A stretch of 64,000 bases of DNA, taken from assembly GCF_025151045.1 (NCBI RefSeq), contig NZ_CP102285.1, positions 868,001 through 932,000 on the forward strand, in the 5' to 3' direction. Made by a program: the position numbers and the translations under genes. This stretch comes from Parabacteroides johnsonii DSM 18315 (GTDB lineage: Bacteria > Bacteroidota > Bacteroidia > Bacteroidales > Tannerellaceae). The notes under the pieces are model-generated. The model searched no databases. It was not told the origin of the DNA and saw only the letters and a program-made list of their open reading frames with translations. Within the stretch, counting starts at the first letter, position 1. Every line of letters starts with the position of its first letter. Below are positions 26,446 to 33,980 of the stretch, in pieces.

Positions 26446-26611
26446 TAATAAAAGTTGAAAATTTATTTTCTTGTCATACAATAAGGAGATAGCCTGCCCG
26501 TTTTATTATCAAACAAGATAAAAAAACGAGTTGCCTATGAAGAGACTTTCTACTCAATGTATGAATGAAATAGAAAATAAAACAAACAGAAACCGAAAAG
26601 AAAGGAAAACA

Positions 26612-26713
26612 ATGCCGCGTCGGCAAACACTTGATTTCCTTACCCAATTTGCGAGGGTTTATCATTCAGAACCCGCTTTACGCACGGAACTCTGTGGTTT
26701 AGTAATGAACTGA
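26612..26713 (+). CDS. Very short ORF (33 residues) between sigma factor and rpe
   Basis: The ATG at 26612 follows a good purine-rich ribosome site (AAAGGAAAAC). The product starts MPRRQTLDFLTQFARVYH and ends CGLVMN. From memory, short ORFs with a QFARxYH core and a VLN/VMN end occur in Bacteroidales, which would make it a real small protein; I cannot verify this here. The frame is also open upstream to an ATG at 26537, which would give 58 residues, but the extension is Lys/Asn/Arg-rich and looks non-coding. Function is unknown. Confidence 0.45.
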   Translation: MPRRQTLDFLTQFARVYHSEPALRTELCGLVMN

Positions 26714-26741
26714 CGTCGTCTTGCAGAAAAGCAAAAAGAGT

Positions 26742-27392
26742 ATGAAACATAAAATAGCACCTTCTCTGTTAGCTGCTGATTTTCTGAACCTGCAGCGGGA
26801 AGTGGAAATGATCAACGAGAGTGATGCTGATTGGTTGCATCTGGACATAATGGACGGTGTGTTCGTTCCTAACATATCGTTTGGTTTTCCGGTTCTGGAA
26901 GCGTTGAAGCCAATCTGCAAGAAACCGATGGATGTACATCTGATGATCGTGGAACCGCAAAAGTTCATTCCGGAAGTGGCGGCTACGGGCGCTTATATGA
27001 TGAATGTGCATTATGAGGCTTGTACACATCTGCACCGTACAGTGGCGGCGATCAAAGAGGCGGGAATGAAGGCGGCTGTTACATTGAATCCGCATACGCC
27101 GATTTCCTTGTTGGAAGATATCTTGCAGGATTTGGATATGGTATTGCTCATGTCGGTAAATCCGGGTTATGGAGGGCAAAAGTTTATTGAACATTCGATA
27201 GATAAAACAGCTCGTCTGAAAGATATGATCCTGGCAAAAGGGTTGAATACCTTGATCGAAGTTGATGGCGGTGTCAATATGCAGACGGCGAAACCTTTGC
27301 TTGAGGTGGGGGCGGACGTGCTGGTTGCCGGTAGTTTTGTTTTCCGTTCCCCTGATCCGTTGAAGACGATCCGGGAACTGAAAGAATTATAA
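26742..27392 (+). CDS. rpe: Ribulose-phosphate 3-epimerase
   Basis: This 216-residue TIM-barrel enzyme interconverts ribulose-5-phosphate and xylulose-5-phosphate in the pentose phosphate pathway. Its signatures are IAPSLLAADF at the N terminus, the metal-site segment LHLDIMDGVFVPNISFG, VHLMIVEP, MSVNPGYGGQKFI and EVDGGVN. Together these carry the metal ligands (two His, two Asp). The frame extends upstream to a TTG at 26721, but the ATG at 26742 after AAAAAGAG gives the family's normal N terminus. Confidence 0.95.
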   Translation: MKHKIAPSLLAADFLNLQREVEMINESDADWLHLDIMDGVFVPNISFGFPVLEALKPICKKPMDVHLMIVEPQKFIPEVAATGAYMMNVHYEACTHLHRTVAAIKEAGMKAAVTLNPHTPISLLEDILQDLDMVLLMSVNPGYGGQKFIEHSIDKTARLKDMILAKGLNTLIEVDGGVNMQTAKPLLEVGADVLVAGSFVFRSPDPLKTIRELKEL

Positions 27393-27545
27393 TGTCGACT
27401 CGTAGGGGCGGGGTTCTACTCCGCCCAATCAGAAATCGTACCTTTATTGGATGCAATGAGCAGAGCAGAGCACTGCCCCTACGGAATGACGTCCTTTGTG
27501 CAATACCGATCAAGCCTTAAACCAACCATTTCAAAACCTTACATT

Positions 27546-28826
27546 ATGATAAAAGAATTACAGATCCGTCCCTTTGCCCGTCCGCTGCTTGTCTGGATTG
27601 CGGGGATTATGCTACAGACCGTTTTTTCGTGTTGTACTTATTCCTGGGTATTACTATTGCTCCCTGTTATTATCCTTACCACAGCCGGTCTTGCCTTGAG
27701 AGGGCAGGAGCATTTTTGTTATGAAACCCGTTGGCTGTGGGGAGTGGTTTTCTTGTCTCTGTTACTTTTCCTTTCGATACAAAAGACTGCTTGTTCGCAG
27801 TTTGAAGCCTTGTCGGAACATCCGGCTTCCCTTCTTTCCCGTTGGGCGCGGGAAGAACAGCAACGATTATTGGAGCCGATCGCAAAACTAAATCTGACCG
27901 ATGAAGAAAAATCTGTACTGGCCACTATTACTGTCGGTTACCGGCAAGCTATGAGTCGGGAGGTGCGGAACCGTTTTTCGGCTACGGGGGTAGCACATAT
28001 CCTGGCCGTAAGCGGCTTTCATGTGGCAATCGTCTGTGGCTTTTTATCTTTTCTTTTTTCTTTTCTCCCCAGGAATGGATGTTGCCGGTGGATTCGCTAC
28101 ATCTCGCTGCTTGTGCTATTGTGGGGATTTGCTGCGATAACGGGCTTGGCGGCCTCTTCTGTGAGGGCAGCGTTGATGCTTACAATGTATCTGACGGGCA
28201 GAGTGTTGGATAGGAGGGCGGAGCGTTATAATATATTGGCGGCTTCCGCTTTTTGCATGTTGGTTTATGAACCCTTGTACTTATTCGACATAGGTTTCCA
28301 GCTGAGTTATCTGGCCGTGCTGTCCATCCTTTATTTCCAGCCCCGATTGCAGGCGTTGATAAAGGTGCATAATCCGTTTTTGAGGACACCGTGGGGGTGG
28401 GTCACGGTCACCCTGTCGGCACAGGCGGGCACGACTTTTTTATGTCTGTATTATTTCGGGCAGTTTTCGACTGTCTTTTTGTTGACGAACTTGCCGCTTA
28501 CGTTTCTAGCGACTTTGTTGATACCGGCAAGTTTGGTCTATATGTTTTTGCCTGAATGGATTCCTGAGTATGGCTGGTTGCAGGTTGGGGTGGAATGGTT
28601 GGCACACGGCCTGCTTTGGGTTGTCGATGCTTTTAGCCGGGTACCGGGGGCGGTTTTCTCCTTCCGGTTCGATTTTCCTGCGATGCTGGTGGCGTATGGA
28701 ATGCTTTTGTCTATCCTGTTGTATGGTCATACCGGACGTTCGCGTTATTTGCTCGTCATTCTGTTTTTGTTGTTAATTATACTTCTTGTCCGGGTGATTG
28801 AGAATTTAAAGCTGTGTGGAATCTAA
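27546..28826 (+). CDS. ComEC/Rec2-family membrane protein, short form
   Basis: The 426-residue polytopic membrane protein has the ComEC competence-domain hallmark HILAVSGFHVAIVCGFL and GLAASSVRAALMLTMYL. The N-terminal part (about 1-130) holds two or three membrane spans and the small DUF4131-like region. The usual C-terminal metallo-beta-lactamase domain of full ComEC is missing; the protein ends in hydrophobic spans. Full ComEC moves one DNA strand across the inner membrane in transformation, so the role of this trimmed form is uncertain. The start was set at 27546 because MIKELQIRPFARPLL fits the family; the frame upstream to 27447 is spurious. Confidence 0.85.
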   Translation: MIKELQIRPFARPLLVWIAGIMLQTVFSCCTYSWVLLLLPVIILTTAGLALRGQEHFCYETRWLWGVVFLSLLLFLSIQKTACSQFEALSEHPASLLSRWAREEQQRLLEPIAKLNLTDEEKSVLATITVGYRQAMSREVRNRFSATGVAHILAVSGFHVAIVCGFLSFLFSFLPRNGCCRWIRYISLLVLLWGFAAITGLAASSVRAALMLTMYLTGRVLDRRAERYNILAASAFCMLVYEPLYLFDIGFQLSYLAVLSILYFQPRLQALIKVHNPFLRTPWGWVTVTLSAQAGTTFLCLYYFGQFSTVFLLTNLPLTFLATLLIPASLVYMFLPEWIPEYGWLQVGVEWLAHGLLWVVDAFSRVPGAVFSFRFDFPAMLVAYGMLLSILLYGHTGRSRYLLVILFLLLIILLVRVIENLKLCGI

Positions 28827-28835
28827 AAAAAGTAG

Positions 28836-28843
28836 TACCTTTG
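28836..28843 (+). promoter_or_regulatory. -7 box before the DHH phosphoesterase gene
   Basis: TACCTTTG matches TAnnTTTG and lies 21 bp before the ATG at 28865. It suggests a promoter for the DHH gene and those after it. Confidence 0.4.
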
Positions 28844-28864
28844 TCATTGAAAATAAGAGAATAT

Positions 28865-29914
28865 ATGATTACGAAAATCATTCACGAAGAGAAAATTCAG
28901 AAAGCCAAGAAGTACGTCGAGAAAGGCGAAAGTTTTGTAATAGTGACACATGTTACCCCTGACGGGGATGCTATAGGTTCCGCATTGGGACTGTACCATT
29001 TTCTGACAGCCTATGGAAAAGATAACGTGACGGTAGTGGTCCCTAACGATTTTCCCCAGTTCTATAAATGGATGCCGGGACATAAAGAAATCGTCATTCA
29101 TGAGAAATATCCTGATTTTGCCGAACAGCTGATCCGGGATGCGGATGTCATATTCTGCCTCGATTTCAACGAACCCAAGCGTATCGAAAAATTGGCTCCG
29201 GCTGTTGTGGCGGCAGAGGGGCGTAGAGTGATGATCGACCATCATCTGAATCCGGCCGATTTTTGCCGGGTTACGATGTCATATCCTGAAATGTCGTCTA
29301 CGAGCGAAATGGTTTTCCGTTTCATCTGTCGTATGGGGATGTTCGACCTGATCAATAAAGATTGTGCCGCTTGTATTTATACGGGTATGATGACGGATAC
29401 CGGTTCGTTTACCTACAATTCGAATAAGCCGGAAATTTATACGATCATAAGCGAACTGATCAAGAAAGGTATCGATAAGGATTTGATCTACCGGAAAGTG
29501 AACCAGGTATATTCGGAAAGCCGTTTACGGATGATGGGATACGTTCTGTATGAAAAAATGAAAGTTTATCCCGAGCAACATGCCGCTCTGATCACGCTTT
29601 CGCTGGAAGAGATGAACCGTTTCCATTATGTGACAGGTGATACGGAGGGATTTGTCAATCTGCCGTTGAGCATCGAAAATGTGGCTTTCAGTGTCTTTAT
29701 TCGCGAAGATAAGGATTATGTGAAGATTTCGCTTCGGTCTGTCGGTGATTTCCCCTGCAACCAGTTTGCAAGCCGCTATTTCAATGGCGGCGGACATAAA
29801 AATGCTTCGGGTGGAGAATTTTATGGCTCATTGGCCGATGCTGTTGCCGTATTTGAAAAAGGCCTGGAGGAATTTAATCCTAATAAAACAGAAGATTTAG
29901 ATAAACATGACTGA
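28865..29914 (+). CDS. DHH-family phosphoesterase (NrnA/nanoRNase type)
   Basis: The 349-residue protein has the DHH domain with the metal-binding motifs THVTPDGDAIGSALGL, FCLDFNEPKR and the name-giving MIDHHLNP. Next come TGMMTDTGSF and a C-terminal DHHA1 domain with FNGGGHKNASGG. Proteins of this type remove short oligoribonucleotides and often dephosphorylate 3'-phosphoadenosine-5'-phosphate or split cyclic-di-nucleotide products (pApA). Which of these applies cannot be told from the sequence. The ATG at 28865 is preferred to an upstream start at 28814 that would overlap comEC. Confidence 0.9.
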   Translation: MITKIIHEEKIQKAKKYVEKGESFVIVTHVTPDGDAIGSALGLYHFLTAYGKDNVTVVVPNDFPQFYKWMPGHKEIVIHEKYPDFAEQLIRDADVIFCLDFNEPKRIEKLAPAVVAAEGRRVMIDHHLNPADFCRVTMSYPEMSSTSEMVFRFICRMGMFDLINKDCAACIYTGMMTDTGSFTYNSNKPEIYTIISELIKKGIDKDLIYRKVNQVYSESRLRMMGYVLYEKMKVYPEQHAALITLSLEEMNRFHYVTGDTEGFVNLPLSIENVAFSVFIREDKDYVKISLRSVGDFPCNQFASRYFNGGGHKNASGGEFYGSLADAVAVFEKGLEEFNPNKTEDLDKHD

Positions 29915-29968
29915 GATATGGCGGAGATTGTATACATTTGCCATTCATTTACAATAAATAGGTAACAG

Positions 29969-30550
29969 ATGAAGAGAGGTTTTTATATCCTGTTGATTAT
30001 GTGCGCCGCCATAATGGTGGTGTCGTGTGACAAGACAAAGTCATACACTGATATGTTGAAGGCCCAGGAGAAAGCTATTGATCGTTTGCGTGCGGATAGC
30101 GGATTGGTTTTTCTGGAAGAATTTCCGACTGACAGTATTTTTAAGGAAAATGAATTTGTTGAGTTGGATAATGGTGTTTATCTGAATATCGTCAATAAAG
30201 GAAACAGTGAACGTGCGGTGCTGGGGCAAACGGCGATCCGTTCTCGTTTCATCGCCCGGATGTTTATGGAAAACAGTAGCATGGGAACCGGTACCGTCGA
30301 CCTGCTCGGTCCTAATTCAAACGGTACACATCCGGTAGAGTTCAGATATGGTTATTATACTTCTTTGAATCCTGATTACTCTTATACATGGGATATGTTT
30401 ATTTGTGAAGGTTTAGGTGCCGGACTTCCTTACGTGGGAGACAGCGCGGTTGTCAAACTAATCGTTCCGTTTAAACTGATGAGCAGTGATTTTCAAAGCT
30501 CAGGGACACCTGTGTTTTTTGAGAAAGTGAAGTATACTTTTATAAAATAA
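29969..30550 (+). CDS. DUF4827-like lipoprotein
   Basis: The 193-residue protein begins with a lipoprotein signal peptide ending MVVSC, so Cys20 is the likely lipidated residue. The rest resembles Bacteroidales DUF4827 proteins, whose second half looks like a peptidyl-prolyl isomerase (FKBP) fold (for example TVDLLGPNSNGTHPVEFRYGYY and GLPYVGDSAVVKLIVPFKL). Isomerase activity is unproven. It sits between the DHH phosphoesterase and the phosphosugar mutase, 10 bp before the latter, probably in one operon. Confidence 0.75.
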   Translation: MKRGFYILLIMCAAIMVVSCDKTKSYTDMLKAQEKAIDRLRADSGLVFLEEFPTDSIFKENEFVELDNGVYLNIVNKGNSERAVLGQTAIRSRFIARMFMENSSMGTGTVDLLGPNSNGTHPVEFRYGYYTSLNPDYSYTWDMFICEGLGAGLPYVGDSAVVKLIVPFKLMSSDFQSSGTPVFFEKVKYTFIK

Positions 30551-30560
30551 ATCTAACTAA

Positions 30561-31949
30561 ATGACACTGATTAAATCTATTTCTGGTATCCGTGGGACAA
30601 TAGGCGGGAACCCGGAAGACGGGCTCAATCCGTTGGCTATTGTTAAGTTTGTGGCTGCTTATGCTACATTCATTAAGAAAAACACGAAGGTGACAACAAA
30701 CAAGATCGTGGTAGGTCGTGATGCACGTATCTCCGGTCCGATGGTTAAACAAGTCGTTCTCGGTACGCTTACGGGAATGGGCTTTGACGTGGTAGATATC
30801 GATCTGGCTACTACTCCGACTACCGAGTTGGCTGTTGCCTGGGAAGAAGCTTGTGGCGGTATCATTTTGACTGCCAGCCACAATCCGAAACAATGGAATG
30901 CCCTGAAGTTATTGAACGAACGGGGGGAATTCTTGAATGCTGCCGAAGGTGCCGAGGTGCTGAAGATTGCTGCTGAAGAAAGTTTCGTATTTGCCGATGT
31001 CGACAATTTAGGAAAAGTCTATGTCAATAATACTTACAATCAAAAGCACATCGAGAGTGTGTTGAAGCTGGATTTGGTGGATGTCGAGGCTATCAAAGCT
31101 GCTAATTTCCGTGTCGCTATTGACTGTGTAAACTCGGTAGGCGGTGTTGTTATTCCTGAATTGCTTTCAGCTTTGGGGGTAAAGGAAATTTTCAAGTTGC
31201 ATTGTGCTCCTCACGGTAACTTTGCACATAATCCGGAACCGATCCCTGAAAACCTGACGGAGATCTCCGACCTGATGAAGCATGCCAAAGCCGATGTCGG
31301 TTTTGTTGTGGACCCGGACGTAGACCGTCTGGCTATTATCAGCGAAGATGGGGAGATGTTTGGAGAAGAATATACATTGGTGGCTGTCAGCGACTACGTT
31401 TTGAGTCATACACCGGGTAATACGGTCAGCAACCTGAGCTCAAGCCGTGCTCTGCGTGACGTTACCCGTGCTCATGGTTGCGAGTACAATGCGGCAGCAG
31501 TGGGCGAAGTGAATGTCGTAACGAAGATGAAAGCGACTAATGCTATTATCGGTGGCGAAGGCAATGGAGGTGTGATCTATCCGGCCAGCCATTACGGTCG
31601 TGATGCTTTGGTGGGTATCGCCTTGTTCCTGACTCATCTGGCAAAGAAGCAGATGAAGACAAGCGAACTGCGTGCTTCCTATCCTCCGTACTTCATTTCC
31701 AAGAAGAAAGTAGAACTGACTCCGGATATCGATGTAGATGCTATCTTGGCAAAAGTAAAAGAGAAATTTGCCCAGTATGATATCACCGATATCGATGGTG
31801 TGAAGATCGACTTCCCTGAAAAATGGGTGCATCTGCGTAAGAGCAATACGGAACCGATTATCCGTATTTATTCCGAAGCTCACACGATGCAGGAAGCGGA
31901 AGAGATTGGTGACGAGCTGATTCAGATCATTCGCGATATGTGTAAATAA
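30561..31949 (+). CDS. glmM: Phosphoglucosamine mutase / phosphohexomutase
   Basis: The 462-residue enzyme of the alpha-D-phosphohexomutase family has catalytic Ser106 in the loop TASHNPKQWNALK, the metal loop DPDVDRLAI, the sugar-binding loop GGEGNGGVIYP and the phosphate-binding SNTEPIIRIYSEA. It most likely makes glucosamine-1-phosphate for peptidoglycan and lipopolysaccharide. The metal loop DPDVDR is seen in both mutase subgroups, so phosphomannomutase activity is an alternative. A clear terminator follows. Confidence 0.85.
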   Translation: MTLIKSISGIRGTIGGNPEDGLNPLAIVKFVAAYATFIKKNTKVTTNKIVVGRDARISGPMVKQVVLGTLTGMGFDVVDIDLATTPTTELAVAWEEACGGIILTASHNPKQWNALKLLNERGEFLNAAEGAEVLKIAAEESFVFADVDNLGKVYVNNTYNQKHIESVLKLDLVDVEAIKAANFRVAIDCVNSVGGVVIPELLSALGVKEIFKLHCAPHGNFAHNPEPIPENLTEISDLMKHAKADVGFVVDPDVDRLAIISEDGEMFGEEYTLVAVSDYVLSHTPGNTVSNLSSSRALRDVTRAHGCEYNAAAVGEVNVVTKMKATNAIIGGEGNGGVIYPASHYGRDALVGIALFLTHLAKKQMKTSELRASYPPYFISKKKVELTPDIDVDAILAKVKEKFAQYDITDIDGVKIDFPEKWVHLRKSNTEPIIRIYSEAHTMQEAEEIGDELIQIIRDMCK

Positions 31950-31973
31950 TCTTTCATCAAGATAAAAAAGAAA

Positions 31974-32008
31974 AGAGGTTATGCAATCAAGCATAACCTC
32001 TTTTTTTG
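31974..32008 (+). terminator. Rho-independent terminator after glmM
   Basis: AGAGGTTATGC, loop AATCAA, GCATAACCTCT and seven further T residues give a textbook terminator. Confidence 0.92.
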
Positions 32009-32018
32009 TCTTTTTCAA

Positions 32019-32084
32019 AACATATATGTTTCGATTTCAAAACACCGATGTTTAATATAGAAAACACCGGTGTTTTAAAAACAA
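32019..32084. repeat. Three 22-bp units of the AACATATATG family
   Basis: Units begin at 32019, 32041 and 32063, each starting AACA and carrying a palindromic core: ACATATATGT, ACACCGATGT and ACACCGGTGT. The third extends to the 16-bp palindrome AAAACACCGGTGTTTT. The array fills the gap between the convergent glmM and purH-like genes, so it is not an upstream operator for either. A second array of the same family lies at 42498-42563. Confidence 0.7.
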
Positions 32085-32094
32085 GGGGTTCTTG

Positions 32095-33270
32095 TTAATG
32101 GTGGAATAACCGTATGCCTGTGAATGCCATTGTGATGCCGTATTTGTCACACGTGTCGATCACATGGTCGTCACGGACGGAACCGCCTGCTTGCGCGATA
32201 TAATCCACGCCGCTCTTATGTGCCCGTTCGATATTGTCGCCGAATGGGAAGAAGGCGTCGGAGCCCAATGAAACACCTTTCAGCGTGTCTAACCAGGTAC
32301 GTTTTTCTTCGCGTGTCAGGACTTCCGGCTTTTCAGTGAAGAATTGCTGCCAGATACCGTCGGCCAAAACGTCTTCGTGGTCGTCGCTGATGTAGACGTC
32401 GATCGTGTTGTCGCGGTCTGCACGGCGGATTTTCTCGATCCAGGGCAGGTTCATTACTTTCGGATGCTGGCGCAAGTACCAGATATCCGCTTTATTACCT
32501 GCCAGGCGGGTACAGTGGATACGGCTTTGCTGGCCGGCACCGATACCGATGGCCTGCCCATCCTTAACATAGCAGACTGAGTTACTCTGTGTATATTTTA
32601 GCGTGATAAGGGCGATGATCAGGTCACGCTTCGCTTCGTCCGGGAAGTTTTTGTTCTGGGTCGGGATGTTGGTCAACAGGCTTTCGTCTAACTTGATCTC
32701 GTTACGTCCCTGTTCGAATGTGATGCCAAAAACATCTTTGTGTTCGATGGAGGCAGGGCGGTAGTCCGGATCGATTTTGATGACATTATAAGTGCCTTTT
32801 CGTTTATTCTTCAGGATTTCAAGAGCTTCCGGCGTATAGTCAGGAGCAATGACACCGTCGGAAACTTCGCGGTTGATGAGGCGTGCAGTCGCTTCGTCGC
32901 ATGTGTCGCTGAGTGCGATGAAGTCGCCGTAAGACGACATGCGGTCGGCACCGCGGGCGCGGGCATAAGCGGTTGCAAGCGGAGTGAGTGGAAGATCGTC
33001 CACAAAATAGATTTTCTTCAACGTATCGCTCATCTCGATTCCCACGGCGGCTCCTGCTGGGCTTACGTGTTTGAAGGAAGCGGCGGCTGGCAGTCCGGTT
33101 GCTTCTTTCAGTTCTTTTACTAATTGCCAGCTGTTAAACGCATCCAGGAAGTTGATGTATCCGGGACGTCCGTTCAGGACTTCTATGGGCAGTTCCCCTT
33201 GCTGCATGAAAATGCGCGACGGCTTCTGGTTGGGGTTACAGCCGTACTTGAGTTCTAATTCTTTTGCCAT
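32095..33270 (-). CDS. Stand-alone AICAR formyltransferase (PurH C-terminal domain type)
   Basis: The 391-residue protein corresponds only to the transformylase half of PurH; there is no IMP cyclohydrolase (MGS-like) domain. Signatures include ELKYGCNPNQKPSR at the N terminus, SFKHVSPAGAAVG (the Lys-His active-site pair), YTQSNSVCY, GIGAGQQSRIHCT and the closing FPFGDNIERA, AGGSVRDD and TGIRLFHH. It would formylate AICAR with 10-formyltetrahydrofolate in purine synthesis. A cyclohydrolase must come from elsewhere in the genome, either a full PurH or a separate enzyme. It is transcribed towards glmM. Confidence 0.88.
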   Translation of the reverse strand: MAKELELKYGCNPNQKPSRIFMQQGELPIEVLNGRPGYINFLDAFNSWQLVKELKEATGLPAAASFKHVSPAGAAVGIEMSDTLKKIYFVDDLPLTPLATAYARARGADRMSSYGDFIALSDTCDEATARLINREVSDGVIAPDYTPEALEILKNKRKGTYNVIKIDPDYRPASIEHKDVFGITFEQGRNEIKLDESLLTNIPTQNKNFPDEAKRDLIIALITLKYTQSNSVCYVKDGQAIGIGAGQQSRIHCTRLAGNKADIWYLRQHPKVMNLPWIEKIRRADRDNTIDVYISDDHEDVLADGIWQQFFTEKPEVLTREEKRTWLDTLKGVSLGSDAFFPFGDNIERAHKSGVDYIAQAGGSVRDDHVIDTCDKYGITMAFTGIRLFHH

Positions 33271-33297
33271 TGCTTTATGCTTTAGTGTTTTTGCAGT

Positions 33298-33789
33298 TTA
33301 CATGAATAACCGTTTATATTCTCTTTCGAAGTTGGGGGTGAAAACTTCTTTCCCTATATTTTCAAGGATTTCGGTAGAGGACCAGAAACGTCCTCCGTCC
33401 AGTTCAGAAGGGTCGGGGGTGATCGGACCGTCGTAAGTGGTACGATAGGTGTTGACCAATTCTTTTTCTATAGCCGATTCGAATACATAACGGGTGATGA
33501 ATTGCGGGATGAAATCTGTTATCCCTAATTCTTCCCGTACTTCCCGGCGAAGGGCATCTTCGACCGTCTCACCATAATCGATATGGCCTCCCACGGCTGT
33601 ATCCCATTTACCGGGTTGGATATCTTTGTTCATCGAACGCTTTTGCAGGTAGAGGTCACCCGCGTCATTGAAAATATGCAGGTGCACTACCGGATGTAAC
33701 ATTTTTGATCCGCCATGGCACTCCTTACGGGTAGCTTTTCCTATTATCTCTCCCTCTTCATTGACCAAAGGGAACCATTCTTCTGTCAT
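33298..33789 (-). CDS. NUDIX hydrolase
   Basis: This 163-residue protein contains a complete Nudix box, GHIDYGETVEDALRREVREELG, with the catalytic RExxEE residues intact (about residues 59-81). The N-terminal segment WFPLVNEEGEIIGKATRKECH and LQKRSMNKDIQPGKWD resemble the isopentenyl-diphosphate-isomerase-like branch of Nudix enzymes. The substrate is unknown. The ATG at 33789 (MTEEWF) is chosen over an upstream start because the residues before it are not conserved-looking. It precedes the AICAR formyltransferase gene by 27 bp on the same strand. Confidence 0.9.
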   Translation of the reverse strand: MTEEWFPLVNEEGEIIGKATRKECHGGSKMLHPVVHLHIFNDAGDLYLQKRSMNKDIQPGKWDTAVGGHIDYGETVEDALRREVREELGITDFIPQFITRYVFESAIEKELVNTYRTTYDGPITPDPSELDGGRFWSSTEILENIGKEVFTPNFEREYKRLFM

Positions 33790-33854
33790 TGATTTTAGAT
33801 TTTGAGAACAAAGATAGAGAAATAAGGTTATCTTTACCAATAAATATATGATAT

Positions 33855-33980
33855 ATGGAATATAAAGAAATAAATGAACTGCCTAATCGTTTGCGTGAAC
33901 CATTGGTTGAGTATCATGCAAAACAGTCGTTTATTAGGAATCCAGACACATTAAACCATATTATTTCCCAATCCCACTAA
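33855..33980 (+). CDS. Possible small ORF or gene remnant (41 residues)
   Basis: ATG at 33855 opens a 41-codon frame ending TAA at 33980 (start MEYKEINELPNRLREPLVEY). Its end overlaps the end of the convergent topB gene by 20 bp. Composition is protein-like (Glu/Lys/Leu, no low complexity), but no ribosome site is seen. It may be a small protein, the stub of a larger lost gene, or chance. Confidence 0.25.
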   Translation: MEYKEINELPNRLREPLVEYHAKQSFIRNPDTLNHIISQSH

